From NCBI GenBank assembly GCA_965140355.1, contig OZ223194.1, positions 186,001-250,000 on the forward strand: a DNA stretch of 64,000 nucleotides, read 5' to 3'. Within the stretch, counting starts at the first letter, position 1, and each line of letters opens with the position of its first letter. Made by a program: the position numbers and the translations under genes. Positions 9,584-17,108 of this stretch are shown one piece after another. The notes under the pieces were generated by a model, which saw only the letters and a list, made by a program, of their open reading frames with translations, had not been told where the DNA came from and did no database searches. The DNA is from Acetobacterium sp965140355 (GTDB lineage: Bacteria > Bacillota > Clostridia > Eubacteriales > Eubacteriaceae).

Positions 9584-9711
9584 GCTTTCCTCTTTATCCT
9601 ATCCTTTTATAGTTCAATTCTTTTGTATTTTATCTTTTTATTATATTACAATCTAAATAAATTGTATAGCCAAATCCATGATATTCCTTTACGACTCCAC
9701 TCATTCTAAAA

Positions 9712-9742
9712 AAAGAAGTTCCTTTTTTAAGGGAACTTCTTT
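9712..9742 (-). terminator. Bidirectional terminator between the repeat-protein gene and dnaX
   Basis: An 11-bp inverted repeat (AAAGAAGTTCC and its complement) around a 9-base loop. T-rich flanks lie on both sides. It begins 6 bases after the stop of the Ala/Glu/Lys repeat gene and ends 5' to the dnaX promoter region, so it should end transcription coming from the pdu side. Confidence 0.8.
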
Positions 9743-9747
9743 CTTTA

Positions 9748-10830
9748 TTATAGCAAGTGGGACGGTAGGTCTTTCTCTTTCTTGGCTTTTTTTAACTGTT
9801 CTCTTTCTTCATGAACTTTTTGTTTTTTTTCAGCAATTTCTGCTCTAACACGCTTTTCGGTTGCAATGGCCCGCTCGACAGCTTTTGAAGTTAGTGCTTC
9901 CAATTCTTTCGCTTTCCTCTTAATTTCATTGCGAAGGTGCTCTTCTAACTCAATTTTGGCTTTTGCTTCGGCTTCCGCCTTGGCCTTTGCTTCGGCCTCT
10001 GCCTTGGCCTTTGCTTCGGCTTCTGCCTTGGCCTTAGCTTTCGCTTCTGCTTCTGCCTTGGCTTTCGCCTCTGCTTCTGCTTTGGCTTTCGCTTCTGCTT
10101 CTGCCTTGGCTTTCGCTTCTGCTTCTGCTTTGGCTTTCGCTTCTGCTTTGGCTTCTGCTTCCGCCTTGGCTTTCGCTTCTGCTTCTGCCTTGGCTTTCGC
10201 TTCTGCTTCTGCCTTAGCTTTCGCTTCTGCCTTGGCTTTCGCCTCTGCTTCTGCTTTGGCTTTCGCTTCTGCCTTGGCTTTCGCTTCTGCTTCTGCCTTG
10301 GCTTTCGCTTCGGCTTCCGCCTTGGCTTCTGCTTCCGCCTTAGCTTTCGCTTCTGCTTCCGCCTTGGCTTTCGCCTCTGCTTCTGCTTTGGCTTTCGCTT
10401 CTGCTTCTGCCTTGGCTTTCGCTTCTGCTTCTGCTTTGGCTTTCGCTTTGGCTTTCGCTTCTGCTTCTGCCTTAGCTTTCGCTTCTGCTTCTGCCTTGGC
10501 TTTCGCCTCTGCTTCTGCTTTGGCTTTCGCCTCTGCTTCTGCCTTGGCTTTCGCTTCTGCTTCCGCCTTAGCTTTCGCCTCTGCTTCTGCTTTGACTTTC
10601 GCTTCGGCCTCTATTTTAATTTTTTCTGCTGTTTTTTCTTTGGGATTGTTCTCACTCAGATCCACGGCGATTTCATCGTTACCTGTAATCACGCTACCAA
10701 CCTTTTTAATAAAATCATCTAATTTCCCCACTTCTTCATTCCTCACTTCACTTGAATTCGGTATATCCAAACTACTTTGATCAACTGAGTCTTTTATTAA
10801 TTGTGATTTTGGTTTACTTTTTCGAGCCAT
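9748..10830 (-). CDS. Ala/Glu/Lys repeat protein, predicted long single alpha-helix
   Basis: A 360-residue protein of unknown function. Residues 1 to about 75 are polar and include a short amphipathic stretch (KLDDFIKKVGSVITG). About 230 residues then repeat the octapeptide AEAEAKAK with occasional 2- or 4-residue indels. In this repeat Glu and Lys sit four residues apart (E2-K6, E4-K8), the spacing that stabilises single alpha-helices by salt bridges; there is no heptad hydrophobic pattern. The C-terminus is charged (EEHLRNEIKRKAKELEALTS onwards). The ATG at 10830 has AAGGAG six bases upstream; an in-frame start at 11013 would run back through two palindromes into pduT and is rejected. No signal peptide or membrane helix is seen. 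TolA-like and structural-linker proteins look similar by composition only. Confidence 0.8.
   Translation of the reverse strand: MARKSKPKSQLIKDSVDQSSLDIPNSSEVRNEEVGKLDDFIKKVGSVITGNDEIAVDLSENNPKEKTAEKIKIEAEAKVKAEAEAKAKAEAEAKAKAEAEAKAKAEAEAKAKAEAEAKAKAEAEAKAKAKAKAEAEAKAKAEAEAKAKAEAEAKAKAEAEAKAKAEAEAKAEAEAKAKAEAEAKAKAEAKAKAEAEAKAKAEAKAKAEAEAKAKAEAEAKAKAEAEAKAEAKAKAEAEAKAKAEAEAKAKAEAEAKAKAEAEAKAKAKAEAEAKAKAEAEAKAKAEAEAKAKIELEEHLRNEIKRKAKELEALTSKAVERAIATEKRVRAEIAEKKQKVHEEREQLKKAKKEKDLPSHLL
9960..10610. repeat. 24-bp tandem repeats encoding AEAEAKAK
   Basis: About 650 bp of tandem repeats in the plus-strand form GCTTCTGCTTCTGCC followed by TTGGCTTTC, with unit length 24 bp. Units of 12 and 18 bp are interspersed. 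Third-position variation (GCC/GCT, TTG/TTA, TCT/TCG/TCC) shows the copies have diverged while keeping the peptide. Length changes always keep the frame, as expected from slippage or unequal crossing-over under selection for protein. Confidence 0.93.
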
Positions 10831-10859
10831 GACAATCTCCTTTTCCTGACATATGATGT

Positions 10860-10904
10860 TTCTATTTTTTATAAATGGCCTTGGAGCATTTATAAAAAAT
10901 AGAA
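10860..10904. terminator. Perfect 18-bp palindrome, first of a tandem pair
   Basis: Arms TTCTATTTTTTATAAATG and its exact complement surround a 9-base loop. It lies between pduT and the repeat-protein gene, 30 bp before the ATG of the latter. The arms are A/T-rich and unlike a GC-clamped terminator. It could instead be a 5' UTR hairpin or an operator for the repeat-protein gene. Confidence 0.6.
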
Positions 10905-10908
10905 TTTT

Positions 10909-10954
10909 AATGTATAAAAAACAAATGACCAAAGCCATTTGTTTTTTATACATT
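10909..10954. terminator. Perfect 19-bp palindrome, second of a tandem pair
   Basis: Arms AATGTATAAAAAACAAATG and its exact complement surround an 8-base loop. It begins 18 bp after the pduT stop codon (minus strand). It probably ends the pdu operon transcript. The T6 run is inside the stem rather than after it, so an mRNA-stabilising role is also possible. The two palindromes are only 4 bp apart and share an ATG/CAT at the base of the loop. Confidence 0.65.
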
Positions 10955-10972
10955 TTAATTGTTAATCTTGCG

Positions 10973-11521
10973 TTAAAATAGAATCTTTGCAATATCTTTA
11001 TGAGGAGACGCAATTACCGAGTAACTCGTAATGAGATTCGACTCTGCCATCTCAGTTTGGGCCGTTTGAATGGCCATTTTAACAGAAGAAATTTCACCTG
11101 TGATTAATACAAAGCCTTTACCACCCAAGCCTCTAGCAATTCGAATTTCAAGGAGCTCAACATTTGATGCTTTCGCACAAATATCTCCGATCAAAATAGA
11201 AGAGATTGCATTAATCGTCTCAACAATACCCAACGATTTTACATCACCGATCTCACCCGCTCCGAGCATGGCCGGTAACACATCCGGATGAATATTCGGA
11301 ATTACGTGAGATTCTAGCATGTGGATACCACCCACACGTTCCCCATTTTTAATTGATGCTTCGACAGCTCCCACATCTCCTGAAATAATACTCACATATT
11401 TTCCAGGACATAAAGGTGAAGCCATCATTAGCTCAACATTTCCAGATTTTAGCATTTCATCAGTAGATTCTATACCAACTGGAATGCTCTTAAATTCCAT
11501 AAAACCAACTGCTTTTTTCAA
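10973..11521 (-). CDS. pduT: Microcompartment trimeric shell protein PduT
   Basis: A 182-residue protein made of two BMC domains in tandem (about 1-85 and 95-182). Cys38 in MMASPLCPGKY matches the residue that binds a [4Fe-4S] cluster in the pore of Salmonella PduT. That cluster is thought to pass electrons across the shell, probably with PduS. The start codon is TTG at 11521 with a weak AAGTGG upstream; it is supported by Cys38 falling at the expected number. It is the last gene of the pdu operon, followed by two palindromes. Confidence 0.9.
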   Translation of the reverse strand: MKKAVGFMEFKSIPVGIESTDEMLKSGNVELMMASPLCPGKYVSIISGDVGAVEASIKNGERVGGIHMLESHVIPNIHPDVLPAMLGAGEIGDVKSLGIVETINAISSILIGDICAKASNVELLEIRIARGLGGKGFVLITGEISSVKMAIQTAQTEMAESNLITSYSVIASPHKDIAKILF

Positions 11522-11582
11522 AATACCACTTCTTTCTATACTGTGAATGTTTTAAACCGTGATACTATACCAACCGGTTATT

Positions 11583-12551
11583 TTAGCCGAAGATAGCAGG
11601 TACAATTAACCCACCAAGAATTGTAAAGTTAATAAGCTCTGTAATAAAAATAGTTACTGCTGGAGGGTCAATATGGGTATCACAATGACTGTTAAATGTT
11701 TTTGCAGCCCATTCACCAACATAAGCAGTGAACATACCAGCACACAAACCACCAATAATAGCAAGTGCTGGACTTAATGATGCGGTAAATAAAATTTGTG
11801 CAGTAAAACCTGAAGGTAAAACAATATGATGCCATCCTTCAAAAGCATGTCCACACATAAGTAAAATTAACGAGAATGCCGCAACCCCAAAACCAATAAC
11901 AGGTAAGTTTGCATACAAGCCAGCAGCAAATGCATCGCCACCAACTAAACCAAGGTTTCCGAAATAAGCGGTTAATCCACCGATTAAAATACCAATACCA
12001 GCTCCGTAAGTAAGAACAAATCCTAACCGGCTTCCAGTTGTGACCCATTCCCGTTTTTCGCCTGCCGGAGATTTTCCGGTCAGACCAGTTTTACCAAATA
12101 CTAAACGTGTGATAATACCAGAAAGTGCTACAGTTAGAGCAACAGTATCAGTCCATCCGGCTCCACCATCGCCTAAAATACCACCAAAGATGATTGGTCC
12201 AAGAAGTGGTCCAACAATATATTGGATTAGGAATCCGACCATACCGAAAATACCACCAACGATCAATACCATCGGATCGCCAAATTTTACAAGTGGTGTA
12301 ATAATATCTTGTCCATTTTCAATATGATTGCGTGTCATTGCAAACGCAGCACCGGCAACGGCACCACCAAAGGCAACATGTGGTCCAAACCAAGAACCAA
12401 AACTAATAGCACCAATTGCTGGTGCACCAAAATCTCCACCCATGATTGCCGCCAAAACGGTTAATCCAGTGAAAACAAAGGCTGTGATACCACCCATAAA
12501 TGTGGCTAATAAGCCACCACCAAATGCGGCGATTAACATTGTAAAGTCCAT
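11583..12551 (-). CDS. Polytopic membrane protein of the pdu locus, possible transporter
   Basis: A 322-residue, strongly hydrophobic protein with about eight to ten membrane segments rich in Gly and Ala (for example LIAAFGGGLLATFMGGITAF and VLIVGGIFGMVGFLIQYIVG). Conserved-looking loops include WFGPHVAFGGAVAG, GHAFEGWHH and SHCDTHIDPPA. It is not a PduF/GlpF aquaporin, since no NPA motifs are seen. AAGGGGG precedes the ATG, and it sits inside the operon between pduS and pduT. Its position suggests uptake of the diol or export of a product, but that is inference; I do not recognise a characterised family. Confidence 0.75.
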   Translation of the reverse strand: MDFTMLIAAFGGGLLATFMGGITAFVFTGLTVLAAIMGGDFGAPAIGAISFGSWFGPHVAFGGAVAGAAFAMTRNHIENGQDIITPLVKFGDPMVLIVGGIFGMVGFLIQYIVGPLLGPIIFGGILGDGGAGWTDTVALTVALSGIITRLVFGKTGLTGKSPAGEKREWVTTGSRLGFVLTYGAGIGILIGGLTAYFGNLGLVGGDAFAAGLYANLPVIGFGVAAFSLILLMCGHAFEGWHHIVLPSGFTAQILFTASLSPALAIIGGLCAGMFTAYVGEWAAKTFNSHCDTHIDPPAVTIFITELINFTILGGLIVPAIFG

Positions 12552-12574
12552 AATTATCCCCCTTAAAATATGAT

Positions 12575-13900
12575 TTAGGACTCGATAGTGATTTTCTCAC
12601 TATCCGCGGCTGAAATCCTACCGCTAATACTAGCAAAAACTTTCGAGCTCAGTTTTCCCTCCGGGATATCCCCAATGAGTTGTCCTCGTTCCACATAATC
12701 TCCAACATTTACAACTGCGACGGCAGGAGCACCTATATGTTGTGACAATAATAGGTTGACTTTAGAAAATGTTTTATCCGTTTCAACCATCGGGGCCGGA
12801 AGATCATACTTCGTCAGTCCCAATCGTGATACCAAACGGTAGACATTAAACTGTTTGCCTTCTCTGTAGGGCACAGCTGCTGCTGGTGCATGATGGTGAG
12901 GATTTTTTACACCTCTGCTTCCAAGTTCACGCTTGAGCATGGTATTGAACTTCCAAGGTTGTAGGTCCATTACACATGCATATTGACATAAGCCACATTC
13001 ACAGCATAGAAAAGCGTTTGTAGCTTGAGTGGACGTATCGCAAGTCGAACCATAAGCCGCAATTCGCATTAATTTATGCGGTTCCAGATCATGTCCCAAT
13101 GCATAACGGGGACATAGTTCCGTACAGTAATTACACTGCATACAGGCAATTGCAGCCATTTTTGTGGTTTCCTTGAAAGACTTTGTTTTAGAAATAATCA
13201 ATGGATGATCTTTTGCTAAAACGATCAGACCTTTGGTCGTTTTCGTAATCGTTGAGTCTAAATCAACAATTTTTCCCATCATCGGACCGCCGTTAATAAC
13301 GACAAAATCATCGATGGTGGTTCCGCCGGCTAATTCTAAAGCTTCACGAACAGTAATGCCTAATGGCACCTTCGTTGTTAACTTATTCTTAACCTCACCA
13401 GTTAAAGTCAAATATGTATCCATAACCGGTTTATTGTCTACCATTATATCATAAATGTTCAAAAGTGTCTCGACATTTATAACTAATGTATTGACATTTA
13501 ACGGAATTCCGGCCTCTGGAACGATACGTCCCGTTGTTTCATAAACCAAAACTTGTTCATCACCTGCCGGATAAAAATTCTTCAGCAAATGCATTGTAAT
13601 TTGAGGAAACGCAGGTAATTCTTTGTTTAATGATTCAATTGCAGGTTTATATTTCTTCTTTAGGCCAATGATCCCTTTTTTCGCTTCTGTTTGATCCATA
13701 ACAGCCTGAAGGGCTGTCAATATTTTGACAGCCTCAAGAGCCATTAATTGTTGATCAACGCGCAATAACGGTTCACATTCAGCGCCATTAACAACAACTG
13801 TGTCAACGGTGCAGTTCACTTTGACCTGAGTTGGAAACCCTGCCCCACCAGCACCAACGATGCCAGCGTTTTGCACTATATCTACTAAATTTGCATCCAT
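12575..13900 (-). CDS. pduS: Cobalamin reductase-type iron-sulfur flavoprotein PduS
   Basis: A 441-residue RnfC-related protein. The N-terminal half has GIVGAGGAGFPT (FMN/NADH region) and NGAECEPLL. Two ferredoxin-type [4Fe-4S] motifs follow (CMQCNYCTELCP and CCECGLCQYACVM), then a C-terminal barrel-sandwich domain. In Salmonella PduS reduces cob(III)alamin/cob(II)alamin for PduO and may feed electrons to PduT. I chose the ATG at 13900, six bases after GAGGTG, over an in-frame GTG that overlaps this ribosome site. It lies directly after pduP. Confidence 0.93.
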   Translation of the reverse strand: MDANLVDIVQNAGIVGAGGAGFPTQVKVNCTVDTVVVNGAECEPLLRVDQQLMALEAVKILTALQAVMDQTEAKKGIIGLKKKYKPAIESLNKELPAFPQITMHLLKNFYPAGDEQVLVYETTGRIVPEAGIPLNVNTLVINVETLLNIYDIMVDNKPVMDTYLTLTGEVKNKLTTKVPLGITVREALELAGGTTIDDFVVINGGPMMGKIVDLDSTITKTTKGLIVLAKDHPLIISKTKSFKETTKMAAIACMQCNYCTELCPRYALGHDLEPHKLMRIAAYGSTCDTSTQATNAFLCCECGLCQYACVMDLQPWKFNTMLKRELGSRGVKNPHHHAPAAAVPYREGKQFNVYRLVSRLGLTKYDLPAPMVETDKTFSKVNLLLSQHIGAPAVAVVNVGDYVERGQLIGDIPEGKLSSKVFASISGRISAADSEKITIES

Positions 13901-13914
13901 GAACAACACCTCTA

Positions 13915-15324
13915 TTATTTAATCGTAAATCCTCCTACTAATACACATCGCCTTTTGCGCGTAAATGTCTTAGCGGATGTTAGTCCCTCCCCAGTAGGGC
14001 CGGCAATGGTAAAGGTTGTATAGCCCTCGCCACCAACACCAATGCCTGCATAAGATGGACCATTTTTAACAAAAATAGTGGTTTGCACTCTTTTTGCCAT
14101 TTCAGTTAAGTTGTTGATATTGGTTGAATGCATAATGGCAGTATGACGATTACCGTGTTCTAAGCTTACCGCCAGATCAATTCCTTCAGCAACATCTTTA
14201 ACCCGAACAATCGCCAGGATTGGCATCATTAATTCTTCAACGGCAAAAATATGATCTTTGCTCGTTTCAATAATAACAACACGGACTGAATCATCGACTT
14301 CAATGCCAATTCCTTGAAGAATTACTTTTGCGCTTCTACCAACGTAATCGCGGCTAAGACGTCCACCGGGAATAACAAGTTCTTCCAATTCTTTAATCTT
14401 TTGGGCGTCTTTTAATTCATATGCACCATTTTTCTTCATATTGAAGATCAGATAATCCGCTACTTGCTCAACAACAACAACTTCTTTTTCAGCGATGCAA
14501 GGCAAGTTATTATCAAAACAACAACCGTCAATAATATCTTTTCCGGCTTTTTCGATATCAGCCGTTTCGTCAACCAGTGCTGGTGGATTACCAGCTCCGG
14601 CACCGATGGCTTTTTTACCACTTTGCAACACTGTTTTAACAACCCCGGGACCACCGGTTGCACATAACATGGTGATTTTGGGACTTGAAAACATAATGTT
14701 GGCACTATCAATGGTTGGTTCAGCCGTTGTCACAATCAAATTTTCCGGTCCGTCAGCCTCTAAAATTGCTTTATTTAACAATTTGACAACTAATGCACTG
14801 GTTTTTTTAGCACTGGGATGGGGTGCAAAGACAACAGTGTTTCCTCCTGCCAACATTCCAATCCCATTACAAATAATCGTTTCACTTGGATTAGTAGATG
14901 GTGACACTGCACCAATTACGCCAAATGGCGACTGTTCAATTAAAGTTAATCCATCATCCCCAGTAAATGCGTCAGCAACAAGATCTTCAACGCCTGGTGT
15001 TTTTGTTGTCGCCAGCTCATGTTTTAAAAGTTTATGTTCATAATTTCCCATCCCTGTCTCTTCAACAGCCATCTGACAAATCATTTCCATGTTTTCTTTT
15101 TTTAACATTTCAGCTCTCATGGCCGCTATTATTTTACTTCTAAATGCCAATGATTCTCTCATGAACGATTTTTGCGCAATAAAAGCTGCATCGATGGCAT
15201 TTTCCATATCATTGAAAATACCTAACTCGCCATCTTTTAAAGGTTTTCCGCCTTCATCAGCACAATCAATTTCGGCCATTACTTTTTTTACAATATATTC
15301 TATACCTGTGGTATCAATATTCAT
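13915..15324 (-). CDS. pduP: CoA-acylating propionaldehyde dehydrogenase PduP
   Basis: A 469-residue aldehyde dehydrogenase of the PduP/EutE family, which converts propionaldehyde, CoA and NAD+ to propionyl-CoA and NADH. The catalytic cysteine is in NNLPCIAEKE. Other family motifs are SPSTNPSETIICNGIGML and the C-terminal GPSYAGIGVGGEG and RRCVLVGGF. The first 18 residues (TTGIEYIVKKVMAEI) form an amphipathic helix followed by a polar linker, the form of a microcompartment encapsulation peptide. AGGAGGT precedes the ATG. Confidence 0.95.
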   Translation of the reverse strand: MNIDTTGIEYIVKKVMAEIDCADEGGKPLKDGELGIFNDMENAIDAAFIAQKSFMRESLAFRSKIIAAMRAEMLKKENMEMICQMAVEETGMGNYEHKLLKHELATTKTPGVEDLVADAFTGDDGLTLIEQSPFGVIGAVSPSTNPSETIICNGIGMLAGGNTVVFAPHPSAKKTSALVVKLLNKAILEADGPENLIVTTAEPTIDSANIMFSSPKITMLCATGGPGVVKTVLQSGKKAIGAGAGNPPALVDETADIEKAGKDIIDGCCFDNNLPCIAEKEVVVVEQVADYLIFNMKKNGAYELKDAQKIKELEELVIPGGRLSRDYVGRSAKVILQGIGIEVDDSVRVVIIETSKDHIFAVEELMMPILAIVRVKDVAEGIDLAVSLEHGNRHTAIMHSTNINNLTEMAKRVQTTIFVKNGPSYAGIGVGGEGYTTFTIAGPTGEGLTSAKTFTRKRRCVLVGGFTIK

Positions 15325-15360
15325 ACGAGGTACCTCCTGGATCGTGTTAGTTTTTTTGTC

Positions 15361-15771
15361 TTATTTTAATACGTCTAGTCCAGCTTGAGCTACGGACATG
15401 TCTTCGGCAACACTTCCACCACTTACTCCGATACCGCCAATGATTTTATCCCCTTCGTAAATCGGGAAGCCACCACCAAAAACAACCATTCTTCCTTTAT
15501 CGCAGGAAGCGATTCCAAAAAGTTGTCCTGATTCTTTAGCAAGATCAGCAGCTTGATCAGTGCCCATTTTTAGCGCAACGGCAGTATAAGCTTTGTTGGT
15601 TGCAATATCCATACTAGCTAACAATGAATCTTCCATGCGATTAAATAATACCATGTTGCCACTGGCGTCGCATATCACAATCACCATTGGCACATCAATC
15701 GCGATTGCTTTTGCAGCAGCCGCTTCTGCCATTTTTTTTGCCATATCTAATAATTTTCCAGTAGTCGTCAT
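15361..15771 (-). CDS. GlcG/HbpS (DUF336)-family protein
   Basis: A 136-residue stand-alone DUF336 protein: ASGNMVLFNRMEDSLLASMD, then GRMVVFGGGFPIYEGDKIIG and GGIGVSGGSVAEDMSVAQ. It is closely similar to the C-terminal domain of the PduO protein encoded next to it, including the same FGGG(F/Y)P and GIGVSGGSV motifs, so a duplication of that domain is likely. Family members bind haem or cobalamin-related ligands in some species. Here it lies between pduO and pduP with a strong AGGAGG. Confidence 0.85.
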   Translation of the reverse strand: MTTTGKLLDMAKKMAEAAAAKAIAIDVPMVIVICDASGNMVLFNRMEDSLLASMDIATNKAYTAVALKMGTDQAADLAKESGQLFGIASCDKGRMVVFGGGFPIYEGDKIIGGIGVSGGSVAEDMSVAQAGLDVLK

Positions 15772-15799
15772 TTTTCTTCCTCCTGATTAATTAGTTATT

Positions 15800-16801
15800 T
15801 TACAAAACAGCTAAAGCACTTTTAGCAATGATCATATCTTCATCAACACTTCCGCCACTGACGCCAATTCCACCAATAACTGCGCCATTATGTTTCAAGG
15901 GATAACCACCCCCAAAAACAACCATCCGACCGTTATTGGTCCATTGCAAACCATAAAGTGAACCAGTTTCTTTTACCACACCGGCAACTTTATCAGTAGA
16001 CATTTTCAATGCGTTGGCCGTATAGGCTTTATTCACTGAAATATCAATGCTACCAATTAATGCATCTTCCATCCGTTCAAAGTAAGTCAAATTTCCGCCG
16101 GCATCAACAACCGAAAAAACAATTGGAACATTTATTTCTTCAGCCTTGACGCGCGCTGCAGCGGCCATTTTTTTTGCCAAAGTAAGTAAAGAATAATCTT
16201 TATTTTGACATTCTTCGGTTGCTGTTACAACGTCTAATTGTTGCAATTTTTCTTTAACGCGACTGACAATTTCTTTAATCTTTCCGTTATACTCTTCCGT
16301 TCGCGCCAATACAAAAAGTGTATCGGATAGTCGATTAACGAATTTAACTAATTCCGGTCGACTTTCGTCATGCTCACGATTGTATTTTACGATTAGTCGT
16401 TCGCCACGTCTTACCACAGTCCGCGCAACATGCAGGGCTGCTGATGCGGGATTAGCGCCAGGAATAATAAATGCTTTTTGAGGTCCGATAATTGCCAAAT
16501 AGCGTTCCATTGTACATTCCATATAATCCACGTCAGCTTGTGATACTTTATCGGCTAACATATTCTTGCCTTTTTCATCGCTGGCAAGTTCTGCACCCAA
16601 AACAAAAATACGCTTTTGCAAATAATGCAATATTTCTCTAATTTCTTGATCTTCGCAAAGTGAATATGCTAAACCGATGGCCGAGTTGGCTTCATCCATC
16701 GTTCCATATGCATCGACACGGATATTATCTTTTGGTGTTCGACTGGAACCAAAAAGGCCAGTTTCACCTTTGTCCCCTCCTCGAGTATATACATTTGGCA
16801 T
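15800..16801 (-). CDS. pduO: ATP:cob(I)alamin adenosyltransferase PduO with C-terminal GlcG domain
   Basis: A 333-residue two-domain protein. Residues 1 to about 185 are the PduO-type adenosyltransferase: TRGGDKGETGLFG binds ATP, followed by AYGTMDEANSAIG and RTVVRRGERL. Residues from about 200 are a DUF336/GlcG domain (VDAGGNLTYFERMEDALIG, GGIGVSGGSVDEDM). It makes adenosylcobalamin, the cofactor of the diol dehydratase. The two-domain layout matches Salmonella PduO. Confidence 0.95.
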   Translation of the reverse strand: MPNVYTRGGDKGETGLFGSSRTPKDNIRVDAYGTMDEANSAIGLAYSLCEDQEIREILHYLQKRIFVLGAELASDEKGKNMLADKVSQADVDYMECTMERYLAIIGPQKAFIIPGANPASAALHVARTVVRRGERLIVKYNREHDESRPELVKFVNRLSDTLFVLARTEEYNGKIKEIVSRVKEKLQQLDVVTATEECQNKDYSLLTLAKKMAAAARVKAEEINVPIVFSVVDAGGNLTYFERMEDALIGSIDISVNKAYTANALKMSTDKVAGVVKETGSLYGLQWTNNGRMVVFGGGYPLKHNGAVIGGIGVSGGSVDEDMIIAKSALAVL

Positions 16802-16813
16802 CTCTCTACCTCA

Positions 16814-17092
16814 CTACACAATCTGAATTTCATCTACAATGCCAACGATCGTCATGTCCAGCGGGGCCATTTTGTCACCATAAACATACCGAGCATTACT
16901 GCCGGATGTTACAATAACAGTTTCGCCAATACCAGCACCAACGGAATCGACAGCGATCGCTGTTGAAGAACTTGAATATTTTTCAAATTCACCATATTCA
17001 TCAATTTTTTTAATAATTAGTAGCTTACATCCCACAAGATTAGGATCTTTTTGGGTCGATACTACATTACCAACTACTTTTGCTAACTGCAT
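16814..17092 (-). CDS. pduN: Microcompartment vertex protein PduN (EutN/CcmL family)
   Basis: A 92-residue pentamer-forming BMC vertex protein. It begins MQLAKVVGNVVSTQKDPNL and has GCKLLIIKKID, VDSVGAGIGETVIVTSGSNA and DMTIVGIVDEI, the EutN/CcmL core. Pentamers cap the corners of the shell. The start at 17092 follows GGGTGG; the reading frame extends upstream over the end of the flavoprotein gene, but that part has no family similarity. Confidence 0.95.
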   Translation of the reverse strand: MQLAKVVGNVVSTQKDPNLVGCKLLIIKKIDEYGEFEKYSSSSTAIAVDSVGAGIGETVIVTSGSNARYVYGDKMAPLDMTIVGIVDEIQIV

Positions 17093-17108
17093 AAATTCAC
17101 CACCCTTA

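Noticed and set aside
9584..9747. SRP (4.5S) RNA gene upstream of dnaX
   Set aside because: Only a short A/T-rich leader and a terminator are present; no GGTGCTG-type SRP start or Alu/S-domain pairing.
9960..10610. CRISPR-like repetitive array
   Set aside because: The repeats are contiguous and coding, with no unique spacers.
9866..10780. A 304-codon plus-strand open frame rich in Ala, Ser and Phe
   Set aside because: It is the antisense of the AEAEAKAK repeats; a frame without stops follows automatically from the repeat, and it has no ribosome site or independent features.
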